DNA of 64,000 nt from Streptomyces marinisediminis (GCF_026262575.1 NZ_JAPKFL010000026.1:1-64000), one strand, 5' to 3'; counted from the first letter of the stretch, positions 17,319 through 26,673 are shown. The notes: generated from the sequence alone by a model not told the origin. Made by a program: numbers and translations.

Positions 17319-18017
17319 CTACTGCCCGGCCAGCGCGCGCAGCCGGGACAGCGCGCGGTGCTGGGCGACGCGCACCGCGCCGGGCGACATGCCCAGCACC
17401 TGGCCCGTCTCCTCGGCGGTCAGGCCCACCGCGACCCGGAGCAGGATCAGCTCGCGCTGGTGCTCCGGCAGGTTCGCCAGCAGCTTCTTCGCCCACTCGG
17501 TGTCGCTGCTCAGCAGCGCCCGCTCCTCGGGCCCGAGGCTGTCGTCGGGCTGCTCGGGCATCTCGTCGGAGGGCACGGCGGTGGAGCCGGGGTGCCGCAT
17601 CGCGGCCCGCTGGAGGTCGGCGACCTTGTGCTGGGCGATGGCGACGACGAACGCCTCGAAGGGCTTGCCGGTGTCCCGGTAGCGCGGCAGGGCGCACAGC
17701 ACCGCGAGGCAGACCTCCTGCGCCAGATCGTCGACGAAGTGGCGGGCGTCACCGGGCAGCCGGCTGAGCCGGGTGCGGCAGTACCGCAGCGCGAGCGGGT
17801 GGACGTGCGCCAGCAGGTCGTGCGTCGCCTGCTCGTCCCCCGCGACGGCCCGGCGCACGACGGCGCCGATGCCCGAGCCACGCTCCGGTGGCACGACGGT
17901 GGTGCCCGGGGTGGTGTCGTCGCGCATCGGTCCATGGTGCACCGGCGTCGCGGCGTTCGCCGCACCGCTGCCCTGGTTGTGCCCTGAAGCGTTATATCGG
18001 AGCGCGCCCGTGGCCAT
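17319..18017 (-). CDS. Sigma-70 family (ECF-like) RNA polymerase sigma factor, SigD/ShbA type
   Basis: A small sigma factor of 232 residues with regions 2 and 4 only. Region 2 contains HFVDDLAQEVCLAVLCALPRY. Region 4 contains LPEHQRELILLRVAVGLTA followed by the helix-turn-helix EETGQVLGMSPGAVRVAQHR. The position beside guaB and guaB3 matches M. tuberculosis sigD and the streptomycete sigma factor ShbA, which in S. griseus drives the principal sigma gene hrdB; this identification rests on synteny and region similarity. The ATG at 18017 has a strong GGGAGGG site eight bases upstream. A later ATG at 17927 would give 202 residues but lacks a good site. No anti-sigma gene is adjacent. Confidence 0.85.
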   Translation of the reverse strand: MATGALRYNASGHNQGSGAANAATPVHHGPMRDDTTPGTTVVPPERGSGIGAVVRRAVAGDEQATHDLLAHVHPLALRYCRTRLSRLPGDARHFVDDLAQEVCLAVLCALPRYRDTGKPFEAFVVAIAQHKVADLQRAAMRHPGSTAVPSDEMPEQPDDSLGPEERALLSSDTEWAKKLLANLPEHQRELILLRVAVGLTAEETGQVLGMSPGAVRVAQHRALSRLRALAGQ

Positions 18018-18320
18018 ACCGCTAGCCCTCCCCCTCTCGGGTTACCTCACACACCGTCCCGGTCGGCGGCCGCCGACGGGTCCGGACGGCGTGCCGGGGC
18101 CGGAAGTCACCACTCCAAGCATGCGGCATCGCGGGATTTTGTGCGGAGCCCGGCCGACGGCGCCCCTCCCCGGGGGCGCGGCGCCCCCGGGGAGGGGCGG
18201 GTCCGCGCCCCCGCACGGCGGGCCGGCGCTCCCGCCGGGCGGGGGCGGCGGCGCACGTCACGGGGCGGCACCGGGACGGGACGCGCGGAGCGCGGGGCTC
18301 CGGCGGCGCCCCGTCCGGAC
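18018..18320. other. Intergenic spacer between bldM and the sigma-factor gene
   Basis: About 300 bp. It holds the bldM terminator (18161-18199) and presumably the sigma-factor promoter between that and 18017. No small gene is convincing. Confidence 0.5.
18161..18199 (-). terminator. bldM transcription terminator
   Basis: An essentially perfect 39-bp palindrome (arms CGCCCCTCCCCGGGGGCG and complement) folds into a hairpin of 17 or more bp with a tiny loop. It is about 120 nt beyond the bldM stop on the minus strand. Confidence 0.8.
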
Positions 18321-18932
18321 TCAGCGGACGAGGCCCCAGCGGAACCCGAGGGCCACCGCATGCGCGCGGTCGGACGCGCCGAGCTTCTTGAACAGGCGCC
18401 GGGCGTGCGTCTTGACCGTGTCTTCGGAGAGGAACAGCTCACGGCCGATCTCCGCGTTGGACCGGCCGTGGCTCATGCCCTCCAGCACCTGGATCTCCCG
18501 CGCGGTGAGCGTGGGCGCGGCCCCCATCTCGGCGGAGCGCAGCCGGCGCGGGGCCAGCCGCCACGTCGGGTCGGCCAGGGCCTGCGTGACGGTGGCGCGC
18601 AGCTCGGCGCGGGAGGCGTCCTTGTGCAAGTACCCCCGGGCACCGGCGGCGACGGCCAGCGCCACGCCGTCCAGGTCCTCCGCGACGGTGAGCATGATGA
18701 TGCGGGCGCCCGGATCGGCGGACAGCAGCCGCCGCACCGTCTCCACACCGCCCAGGCCGGGCATTCGCACGTCCATCAGGACGAGGTCGGAACGGTCGGC
18801 GCCCCAGCGGCGGAGGACTTCCTCGCCGTTGGCGGCCGTGGTCACCCGCTCGACGCCGGGCACCGTCGCGACCGCACGGCGCAGCGCCTCCCGGGCGAGC
18901 GGGGAGTCGTCGCAAACGAGGACGGAAGTCAT
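18321..18932 (-). CDS. bldM: Developmental response regulator BldM
   Basis: An atypical NarL/FixJ-type response regulator of 203 residues, needed for aerial hyphae and sporulation in streptomycetes, where it activates development genes as a homodimer and with WhiI. The receiver domain (1-120) has VLVCDDSPLAREAL at the N-terminus and the LVLMDVRMPGLGG loop with the phosphorylatable-position Asp at about 54. The C-terminal LuxR helix-turn-helix begins LTAREIQVLEGMSHGRSN and ends TVKTHARRLFKKLG. The sequence closely matches the S. coelicolor BldM I recall. The ATG at 18932 has GGAGGG six bases upstream. It is divergent from whiD and preceded by a sigma-BldN-type promoter at 19098-19125. Confidence 0.96.
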   Translation of the reverse strand: MTSVLVCDDSPLAREALRRAVATVPGVERVTTAANGEEVLRRWGADRSDLVLMDVRMPGLGGVETVRRLLSADPGARIIMLTVAEDLDGVALAVAAGARGYLHKDASRAELRATVTQALADPTWRLAPRRLRSAEMGAAPTLTAREIQVLEGMSHGRSNAEIGRELFLSEDTVKTHARRLFKKLGASDRAHAVALGFRWGLVR

Positions 18933-19524
18933 GGCCGCCCTCCGCTGCTGATGCGCATCACCTTGAGCCTCCAGGCTGTAACGAAACTTCACCTGTGCGG
19001 TTGATCCCCGCCGGCCGAGCGGAGGGGCACCCCGTCGGGGGCACCTCCGCGCCGCCAGGACCGGAGTTCCGGTGTTCTGCCAACCGCCTCCGCACTCTCA
19101 ACGACGGTCACCCAAAAGAGTTACGGGCTACGCCACCCGCCTTCAGCACTCTACGTGAGGGCGCGGACACCCAAAAGGATGCCCGTTGGCATATTCCGGG
19201 AGACGCCCCGTCGCGGCGACGCTTCCGAGACCACTGTGCCCTATTTGGGCGCTTTTGCTTCTTCTTTGTGGCGTCCGTGGCAAAATTCGCAAAGAGTCAT
19301 ATTTACAGCTATCCACACCAGAATCGACGGATGGTCAGCGGACCGCTCCCGCCCCGGCCCCGACGCGGGGCATCCCGGGCCCGGCCCGGGGTACCCGACG
19401 GCGGCCCCGCCGCAGCCCCAAGCGGCCTCGGCCCCCGCCGCCGACGGCCCCGCGTCCCGGGCGGAGGGCCGCGGTCCGCCAGGCGCCGTCCGGCAGCCGC
19501 AGCAACGCTCCGAGAGGACGAGCA
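18933..19524. other. bldM-whiD divergent regulatory region
   Basis: 592 bp between two divergent developmental genes, with a conspicuous AT-rich core (about 19230-19330) in an otherwise GC-rich window. It contains the sigma-BldN-type promoter towards bldM and a weaker match on the other strand at 18977-19004. The whiD promoters must also lie here but are not recognisable. Apparent ORFs through it are only upstream extensions of the whiD frame. Confidence 0.7.
19098..19125 (-). promoter_or_regulatory. Sigma-BldN-type promoter for bldM
   Basis: On the minus strand CGTAAC (19125-19120) is followed by exactly 16 bp and then CGTTGA (19103-19098). This is a 12/12 match, with spacing, to the sigma-BldN promoter pattern I recall for S. 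coelicolor bldM promoter 1. It places the start site about 155 nt upstream of the bldM ATG. Confidence 0.88.
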
Positions 19525-19944
19525 ATGGCAGATTTCTCCCGCCTTCCGGGCCCGAACGCCGACCTGTGGGACTGGCAGCTCCTGGCCGCCTGCCGCGGGG
19601 TCGACAGCTCCCTCTTCTTCCACCCGGAAGGCGAGCGAGGGGCGGCCCGCAGCGCGCGCGAGGCATCGGCGAAAGAGGTGTGCATGCGCTGTCCGGTCCG
19701 CGCGCAGTGCGCGGCCCACGCACTGTCGGTGCGCGAACCGTACGGCGTCTGGGGAGGACTGACCGAGGACGAACGCGAGGAGCTGATGGGCCGGGCCCGG
19801 CACCGGTTCGCCGCCGGCACGGGTACGGGCCCCGGCGCGGCGACGCGCTACGGCGCGGGGGTCATGCCGGGCGCGGGGGCGGACTCCGGCGCGGGGGCGG
19901 CGACGGGCGCGGGAGCCGCGTCCGGTGCAACGCCTGCGACGTAG
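19525..19944 (+). CDS. whiD: WhiB-family iron-sulfur transcription factor WhiD
   Basis: A 139-residue Wbl protein needed for late sporulation and spore maturation. It binds a [4Fe-4S] cluster through four Cys: one in LLAACRGVDSS and three in EVCMRCPVRAQCAAHAL. The GVWGG turn (YGVWGGLTEDEREELMG) that contacts principal sigma factors follows. The first 95 residues are nearly identical to the S. coelicolor WhiD sequence I recall. The C-terminus carries an extra Gly/Ala tail of about 40 residues, longer than the roughly 112-residue S. coelicolor protein. The ATG at 19525 has GAGAGGA upstream; the longer ORF start at 19186 is not credible. It is divergent from bldM and ends at the hairpin 19949-19974. 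Confidence 0.95.
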   Translation: MADFSRLPGPNADLWDWQLLAACRGVDSSLFFHPEGERGAARSAREASAKEVCMRCPVRAQCAAHALSVREPYGVWGGLTEDEREELMGRARHRFAAGTGTGPGAATRYGAGVMPGAGADSGAGAATGAGAASGATPAT

Positions 19945-20264
19945 CCGACCTGTGCAGATACGTTTCTGCACAGGCTCGGACGACCCCGCGCGCCCGCGCG
20001 CCGCACGGGCCCACGCCGTCTGCCCGCCCGCCCCGGCGCGCCGGGGCACGCCGGGGCGCCCGTCGGCCCCCCTCCACCGCCGCGCCGCACCGCTCGGGCC
20101 GGCGGCGTGCCCGGCGGCCGGGGTGGCGTGCCCGGCGACGGGCGGCGCCGTCCGCCCAGACGCGGGTCCACCCACCGGCCCGCTGGCGCCCGCCGGCACC
20201 CGCTCCGCCCACCGGCGCGCGGACCGGCGCCCCGTCCGCGGCCCCGTGCGGCCGGAGCCGCGCG
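19945..20264. other. Intergenic spacer between whiD and the LysR-gene stop
   Basis: 320 bp between convergent genes. Apart from the whiD terminator it is GC-extreme sequence with Arg/Pro/Gly-coding noise on both strands. I see no gene in it. Confidence 0.6.
19949..19974 (+). terminator. whiD transcription terminator
   Basis: A 10-bp perfect stem (CCTGTGCAGA and complement) with a 6-nt loop begins five bases after the whiD stop. Confidence 0.75.
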
Positions 20265-21167
20265 TCAGACGGGCCGGCCGGCGGTGGCGGCGAGGTGGTG
20301 CAGGGCGGCGGAGACGGCGGGGACGCGGGAGAGGTCGGGCAGCGTGAGCGCGGCGACCTCCCGGCGCACCTCCGGGGTGAGCGGCACCGTCCGCGTGCCC
20401 TTCGGCCGCACCGAAGCCACCGCGAGCTCGGGCAGCACGGCGACGCCCAGCCCCGCTCCGACCAGTCCGACGACCGCCGGGTAGTCGTCGGTCGCGAAGT
20501 CGATGCGCGGCGTGAACCCCGCCGCCTCGCAGATGTCCTCCAGGTGGCGGCGGCAGCGGGGGCAGCCGGCGATCCAGGGCTCCTCGGCCAGTTCGGTGAT
20601 GCTGACCGAACGGGCCGAAGCGAAGCGGTGGCCGTCGGGCACGAGTCCGACCAGGCGGTCGGTGAGCAGCGGACGGGCCGCCAGCTCGTCCCACTCGGAC
20701 GGCTCCCCCGTGGCGGGGTAGCGGAAGGCGAGCGCCACGTCGCACTCCCCGGCGCGCAGCAGCTCCACCGAGCGGGGCGGTTCGGCCTCGGTCAGCGAGA
20801 CGCGGGTGCCGGGGTGCTCGGCGCGCAGGGCGGCGACGGCGGCGGGGACGAGCGTGGAGCTGGCGCTGGGGAAGGAGACGAGGCGGACGCGGCCCGCGCG
20901 CAGCCCGGCGATGGCGGCCACCTCCTCCTCCGCCGCGGTCAGCGCGGCCACCACGGCGCCGCCGTGCCGGGCGAGCGCCTCGCCGGCCTCCGTCAGCCGC
21001 GTCGCGCGTCCGGTGCGGAAGAGCAGCGGGGTGCCGACGGCGTGTTCCAGGGAGCGCATCTGCTGGCTGACGGCCGGCTGGGTGCAGCCCAGCTCGCGGG
21101 CGGCGGCGGAGTAGGAGCCGGTCGCGGCGACCGCGCGCAGGACCCTCAGATGGCGGGCTTCGAGCAT
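20265..21167 (-). CDS. LysR-family transcriptional regulator
   Basis: A 300-residue LTTR. The winged helix-turn-helix occupies 1-60 (MLEARHLRVLRAVAATGSYS, AAARELGCTQPAVSQQ). The co-inducer domain follows from about 90 and has the usual two-lobed periplasmic-binding fold features (VSFPSASSTLVPAAV, LVGAGLGVAVLPEL). A CPRC pair at about 200 is a possible thiol or metal site. It is divergent from the MOSC gene with an 82-bp gap holding an imperfect inverted repeat, so it probably controls that gene and itself. The effector is unknown. The ATG at 21167 was chosen because the HTH begins there; the 173-codon upstream extension runs through the divergent gene. Confidence 0.9.
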   Translation of the reverse strand: MLEARHLRVLRAVAATGSYSAAARELGCTQPAVSQQMRSLEHAVGTPLLFRTGRATRLTEAGEALARHGGAVVAALTAAEEEVAAIAGLRAGRVRLVSFPSASSTLVPAAVAALRAEHPGTRVSLTEAEPPRSVELLRAGECDVALAFRYPATGEPSEWDELAARPLLTDRLVGLVPDGHRFASARSVSITELAEEPWIAGCPRCRRHLEDICEAAGFTPRIDFATDDYPAVVGLVGAGLGVAVLPELAVASVRPKGTRTVPLTPEVRREVAALTLPDLSRVPAVSAALHHLAATAGRPV

Positions 21168-21176
21168 GCCGCCACC

Positions 21177-21208
21177 ATAAGTGGTTCTTTGGGCGACCAG
21201 CCAATTAT
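21177..21208. promoter_or_regulatory. Possible LysR operator between the LysR and MOSC genes
   Basis: ATAAGTGG (21177-21184) and CCAATTAT (21201-21208) form an inverted repeat with 7 of 8 pairs and a 16-bp spacer, in the AT-rich divergent gap. It lies 9 bp from the LysR ATG and about 40 bp from the MOSC ATG, a suitable place for an autoregulatory LTTR site. Confidence 0.4.
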
Positions 21209-21236
21209 CCGGTCGATCATTTGACCCGAACTCCCG

Positions 21237-21242
21237 TACGCT
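21237..21242 (+). promoter_or_regulatory. Putative -10 box of a leaderless MOSC transcript
   Basis: TACGCT ends seven bases before the ATG at 21250, so transcription would start at or near the A of the start codon. No -35 match is evident at 17-18 bp. Confidence 0.4.
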
Positions 21243-21249
21243 GAGCGCC

Positions 21250-21906
21250 ATGCGCGTACTCTCGGTGAACATCGGGTCCCTTCTTCCGTCCGCCGACACC
21301 GGCGCCCCCGGCGGGCTCACCGCCATCGCCAAGCGGCCGGCCGCCGGGCCGGTGCGGGTGAGCGCGCCGGGTCCCAAAGGCGTCGGCGGCAGCGGGCTGG
21401 CAGGGGACGCCATCGGCGACCAGCGGCACCACGGCGGCGACGAGCAGGCCGTGTACGCGTTCGCGCGGGAGGACCTGGACGGCTGGGAGCGCGAACTCGG
21501 GCGCGAGCTGGCGCCCGGGGCGTTCGGCGAGAACCTGACGACCACGGGGCTGCCGGTCAACGAGGCCCGGCTCGGGGAGCGCTGGCGCGTGGGCGACTCG
21601 CTGGTGCTCCAGGTGTCCTCGGTGCGCATCCCGTGCCGCACGTTCGCCGGACACCTGGGCGAGAAGGGCTGGGTGAAGCGGTTCACGCAGGCCGCGGCGC
21701 CCGGCCCCTACCTGCGGGTGGTCGAACCCGGCGAGGTGCGGGCGGGCGACGCGATCGAGGTCGTGCACCGCCCCGGCCACGACGTCACCGTGAGCCTGCT
21801 CTTCCGCGCGCTGACGACCGCCCCGGAGCTGCTGGAACGCGTCGCGGTGGCGGGCGAGGACCTGCCCGGGGACGTCCGCGAACGGGTGCGCAGGCACCTC
21901 GGCTGA
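21250..21906 (+). CDS. MOSC domain protein (YiiM-like)
   Basis: 218 residues. The MOSC core (about 20-180) includes GLAGDAIGDQRHHGGDEQAVYAF, PGAFGENLTTTG, and the conserved Cys in VSSVRIPCRTFAGH that in this family handles sulfur or a molybdenum-cofactor ligand. A C-terminal helical segment resembles the 3-alpha domain of YiiM-type proteins, which reduce N-hydroxylated compounds in E. coli. The substrate is not predictable. No good ribosome binding site precedes the ATG, but a TACGCT -10 lies seven bases upstream. It is divergent from the LysR gene. Confidence 0.88.
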   Translation: MRVLSVNIGSLLPSADTGAPGGLTAIAKRPAAGPVRVSAPGPKGVGGSGLAGDAIGDQRHHGGDEQAVYAFAREDLDGWERELGRELAPGAFGENLTTTGLPVNEARLGERWRVGDSLVLQVSSVRIPCRTFAGHLGEKGWVKRFTQAAAPGPYLRVVEPGEVRAGDAIEVVHRPGHDVTVSLLFRALTTAPELLERVAVAGEDLPGDVRERVRRHLG

Positions 21907-21941
21907 GCCACACCGCGCGGGGCGCCGGGTCCACCGGCCGC

Positions 21942-21947
21942 TACGGT
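21942..21947 (+). promoter_or_regulatory. Putative -10 box of a leaderless SDR transcript
   Basis: TACGGT is followed by seven bases and the ATG at 21955. No ribosome binding site is present, which fits leaderless translation. Confidence 0.4.
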
Positions 21948-21954
21948 TCGCGGT

Positions 21955-22725
21955 ATGACGACTGCACTCATCACCGGAGCGACGGCCGGGATCGGGGCCG
22001 CGTTCGCCCGGCGGCTGGCCCGGGACGGACACAACCTGGTGCTGGTGGCCAGGGACGCGCGGCGGCTGGCCGAGCAGGCCACCGAGCTGCACGACCGGCA
22101 CGGCATCGAGGCCTCCACCCTGCGGGCCGACCTGGCCACCGAGGAGGGCATCGGCGCCGTCGCGGACCGGTTGGGCGACCGCACCCACCCGGTCGACCTG
22201 CTCGTCAACAACGCGGGGTTCGGGCTCAAGGGCCGGTACCTGGAGGTGCCGGAGGAGGACGAGCTGCGCATGCTGCGCGTGCACTGCGAGGCGGTGCTGC
22301 GCCTGACCTCGGCCGCGGCGACGGCCATGCGCGCGCGGGGCCGGGGCGGCGTCGTCAACGTGGCGTCGGTGGCGGCGTTCGTGCCGCGCGGCACCTACGG
22401 GGCGAGCAAGGCGTGGGTGGTGCAGTTCACCCAGGGCGCGGCGCAGGACCTGGCGGGGTCCGGCGTGCGCCTGCTGGCGCTGTGCCCGGGCTTCGTGCGC
22501 ACCGAGTTCCACGAGCGGGCGGGCATGGCGGCGTCCGACGTGCCGGGGTGGATGTGGCTGGAGGCGGACCGGGTGGTGGACGCGGCGCTGAAGGACCTGG
22601 CCCGGGGCCGCACGCTCTCGGTGCCCGACCCCCGCTACAAGACCCTCCTGGGCGCGAGCAAGCTGGTGCCGCGCGGGCTGCTGGGCCGGGTCTCGTCCTC
22701 GGGCCGCAGGTACGGGCCGAAGTAG
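21955..22725 (+). CDS. Short-chain dehydrogenase/reductase
   Basis: A 256-residue classical SDR with a Rossmann fold. The cofactor motif is TGATAGIG at residues 8-15, followed by VARDARRL, where the Arg residues favour NADP(H). NNAG is at about 83. The catalytic Ser is in NVASVAAF and the YGASK motif gives the Tyr and Lys (about 149-153), followed by PGFVRTEF. The substrate is unknown; the length and motifs match the YqjQ/DltE-like oxidoreductases common in streptomycetes. It starts 48 bp after the MOSC stop on the same strand but has its own -10 box. Confidence 0.92.
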   Translation: MTTALITGATAGIGAAFARRLARDGHNLVLVARDARRLAEQATELHDRHGIEASTLRADLATEEGIGAVADRLGDRTHPVDLLVNNAGFGLKGRYLEVPEEDELRMLRVHCEAVLRLTSAAATAMRARGRGGVVNVASVAAFVPRGTYGASKAWVVQFTQGAAQDLAGSGVRLLALCPGFVRTEFHERAGMAASDVPGWMWLEADRVVDAALKDLARGRTLSVPDPRYKTLLGASKLVPRGLLGRVSSSGRRYGPK

Positions 22726-22846
22726 CCACCACCGCGGCGACGCCCCACCCGGCCCCGGAGCCCCACCGGGCCCCGGCACGGCGCCGTCCCGAACCGGGCG
22801 GACACGGAGCGGGGGCCGGACCGGGGTGTTCCGTGGCCGGGACGGA

Positions 22847-22887
22847 CGAGGGCCCCCGGCCGGTGGGTGACCGGTCGGGGGCCCTCG
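22847..22887. terminator. Bidirectional terminator between SDR and groEL
   Basis: An 18-bp stem (CGAGGGCCCCCGGCCGGT and its partner, with one G-T pair) closes a 5-nt loop, between the convergent stops at 22725 and 22943. Confidence 0.8.
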
Positions 22888-22942
22888 CGCGCGAACCCCG
22901 GGCCGCCGGGCCGGGGCCCGGCGGCGGCGACGTCAGCGGACG

Positions 22943-24571
<1,629 letters not shown>

Positions 24572-24683
24572 GGCGAAAGGGTGTCCTCTCAGGGCTTCTT
24601 CACAAACGAGCCGCGCCCCGGCCCCGGCTGTCAGTGGACGGGGAGGCCAGGGCGCGGATCAACAACAGACGGGTGTCGTCGCC

Positions 24684-24992
24684 TTACTTCTCGATGATCG
24701 CGAGCACGTCGCGAGCGGAGAGGACGAGGTACTCCTCGTTGTTGTACTTCACCTCGGTCCCGCCGTACTTGCTGTAGAGCACGACGTCACCGACCTTGAC
24801 GTCGAGCGGCAGGCGGTTGCCGTCCTCGAACCGGCCCGGGCCCACGGCGAGGACGGTGCCCTCCTGGGGCTTCTCCTTCGCGGTGTCCGGAATGACCAGG
24901 CCCGAAGCCGTGGTCTGCTCGGCGTCGAGCGGCTGGACCACGATGCGGTCCTCAAGCGGCTTGATGGCAACCTTGGAGCTGGCGGTCGTCAC
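24684..24992 (-). CDS. groES: Co-chaperonin GroES
   Basis: A 102-residue GroES, forming the heptameric lid of GroEL. KPLEDRIVVQPLDAEQTTASG includes the start of the mobile loop, EGTVLAVGPGRFEDGNR is the roof region, and LYSKYGGTEVKYNNEEYLVL closes the beta barrel. The GTG at 24992 has GGGGGAGGT about seven bases upstream. The operon promoter and two CIRCE operators lie about 115-170 bp upstream. Confidence 0.97.
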   Translation of the reverse strand: MTTASSKVAIKPLEDRIVVQPLDAEQTTASGLVIPDTAKEKPQEGTVLAVGPGRFEDGNRLPLDVKVGDVVLYSKYGGTEVKYNNEEYLVLSARDVLAIIEK

Positions 24993-25090
24993 GATCCGAC
25001 CTCCCCCTTCGGAGATCTCACGGGGTCTTATGTCTAGAGGTGGCGACCTGGTCGATCCGTCGTCGCGGGTGCCGGACCTTCCCGTCGCGC

Positions 25091-25117
25091 CTGGCACTCC
25101 CCGGCGGAGAGTGCCAA
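25091..25117. promoter_or_regulatory. CIRCE operator (proximal) of groES-groEL
   Basis: CTGGCACTC, nine bases, GAGTGCCAA. Eight of nine positions are paired and it matches the HrcA-binding CIRCE pattern (TTAGCACTC-N9-GAGTGCTAA) well. It lies over the expected transcription start, where HrcA would block initiation. Confidence 0.9.
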
Positions 25118-25122
25118 CGGTG

Positions 25123-25151
25123 AGACTATGCCTCGGTTAGCACTCGGTCAA
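25123..25151 (-). promoter_or_regulatory. groES-groEL promoter
   Basis: On the minus strand TTGACC (25151-25146), 17 bp, TAGTCT (25128-25123). This near-consensus vegetative promoter is embedded between the two CIRCE operators. Confidence 0.9.
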
Positions 25152-25163
25152 GCGGAGTGCCAG
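25137..25163. promoter_or_regulatory. CIRCE operator (distal) of groES-groEL
   Basis: TTAGCACTC, nine bases, GAGTGCCAG. The left arm is a perfect CIRCE half-site and the right arm has two changes. It overlaps the -35 box. Confidence 0.9.
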
Positions 25164-25545
25164 TCGCGCGCGGCGCGTCGCCCCGCGGCCCCGGTCCGGG
25201 ACGGCACGGAGCGCCGTTACCGGGCTGCCGGGGCGCCGGTCGCGGACGGCGCGAGGACGCCCGGCACCGGGCGGGCCGGGGCGCCGGTTCCGCACGGCAC
25301 GCGGCGCTGGCCCCGGGCCTCCGCGTCGCCGGTTCCGTAAGCGCCGCCGCTCCCCTGCCGCCCGGCCGCGGCACGCCCTTCCGGAGCCGGACGGGCGCCG
25401 CGCGCCTCCGGCCCACCGCGGCACGCCCGGAGCCGGTCGGGGCGCCCGCCCGAGGCACGGGCCACCCGGGGCGCGGCGCCCACGCGCCCCGGGGCGGGCC
25501 CCGGAGGCGGCGCCGTGCCGGGGCCTCGCGGGTCGGGGCGGCGGC

Positions 25546-26610
25546 TCAGACGTAGTCCTCCAGGCGCGCGAAGGCGAAGCCCTGGCGGGTGACCTCGTCG
25601 ACCGCGCGCCGCACCATGTCGGTCATCGTGCCGCCGCCGGGCCACTCCTCCGGGCCGCGGAAGTGGGTGAGGACGATGTCCCCGGGGTGGAGCACGCGGT
25701 CGGTGCGGGCGTAGTCGAAGCGCCGGGTCCAGGCCTCCTCCATCCACAGCGGCACCGCCTCGATGCCGCAGGTGGCGGCCGCGCGCAGGGTGTCGCGGTC
25801 GTACGCGCCGTAGGGCGGGCGGAACAGGCGGGGCGTCACGCCGATCTCGGCCGCCAGCACCTCCTGCATGTCGCAGATTTCGCGGCGCTGGCGCTCGTAG
25901 GAGAGGGTCGGCAGCTCCTTGTGGTGGAGCGTGTGGTTGTGGACGGCGGCGCCGTCGCGGTGCATGCGGCGGAAGTAGCCGTAGTCGTCCTTCGCCACGT
26001 AGTCGGAGAGGAAGGCGCTGTAGGGGATGCCGAGCTCGCGGAGCATCGTCAGCAGCTCGGGGTCCTTCTCCCAGCCGTCGTCGATGGTGAAGAAGACGAC
26101 CTTGTCCTCGGTGGGGACACGGGTGATCACCGGGGGCAGTCCGTCGCCCCGCAGGTGCCCGGGGCTGCTGACCAGGTCGGGTTTGCGCGCGGGCGGCGGG
26201 GGCGGGCGCAGCGGGACGGCGGCCAGGTCCCAGCGTTCGGCGGCGGCCACGCGGCGGGCCTCGGCCTGCGCCAGCCGGTCGGCGTACGCGGCGACCGAGG
26301 CGGCGACGTACTCGGCCTCCGCGCGCTGGGCCGCGCCGAGCGGCAGGCCGGCTCCGGCGGCGGCCAGGGGCTCGTCCAGGCGGGGCCCCGGACCGGCCCC
26401 GGTCGGCCCGGCGGTGGCGGCGCAGGAGACGGCGAGGGCGGTGACCAGGGAGGCGCCGCCCGCCCGGCGGAGGTGGCGGTGGGAGCGCTGGGGACGGTCG
26501 GAACGGTCGGGGCGGCCGGAACGGTCGGGACGGTCGGGAGGCTGCGGGCGGTCGGAACGGAGGGCGCCACCCCTCACGCCGATTTGTGTGATTTGTCTGA
26601 TGATCGACAT
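25546..26610 (-). CDS. Polysaccharide deacetylase family lipoprotein (NodB domain)
   Basis: About 354 residues. The N-terminus is a basic Arg/Asp/Pro-rich stretch, then a hydrophobic segment ending in a lipobox-like LAVSC (Cys at about 62), so it is probably a membrane-anchored lipoprotein. The NodB domain (about 165-350) has FFTIDDGWEKD with the catalytic and metal Asp, the HNHTLHHK metal His pair, RPPYGAYDRD, and DIVLTHF with the C-terminal His. Such enzymes deacetylate peptidoglycan or other N-acetylated glycans; the substrate is unknown. The ATG at 26610 lacks a good ribosome binding site and a start some 10-30 codons later is possible. It is divergent from the methyltransferase with a 63-bp gap. 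Confidence 0.88.
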   Translation of the reverse strand: MSIIRQITQIGVRGGALRSDRPQPPDRPDRSGRPDRSDRPQRSHRHLRRAGGASLVTALAVSCAATAGPTGAGPGPRLDEPLAAAGAGLPLGAAQRAEAEYVAASVAAYADRLAQAEARRVAAAERWDLAAVPLRPPPPPARKPDLVSSPGHLRGDGLPPVITRVPTEDKVVFFTIDDGWEKDPELLTMLRELGIPYSAFLSDYVAKDDYGYFRRMHRDGAAVHNHTLHHKELPTLSYERQRREICDMQEVLAAEIGVTPRLFRPPYGAYDRDTLRAAATCGIEAVPLWMEEAWTRRFDYARTDRVLHPGDIVLTHFRGPEEWPGGGTMTDMVRRAVDEVTRQGFAFARLEDYV

Positions 26611-26673
26611 AGCGCCGGATGGTGCCAGCGCATCCCCCGGCCCCGGTGACGGCGTTCCGGGCCGACGGGGAAA

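Larger units (their letters stand above)
24993..25545. other. groES upstream region and GC-rich spacer
   Basis: 553 bp. The half nearest groES holds the leader, promoter and two CIRCE operators (25091-25163). Beyond about 25180, up to the deacetylase stop, there is only GC-extreme sequence with loosely repeated GGGGCGCCGGT-like blocks and no credible gene. Confidence 0.7.

Noticed and set aside
19309..21204. 631-residue minus-strand ORF spanning whiD and the LysR gene
   Set aside because: It is out of frame with the real LysR gene and antisense to whiD.
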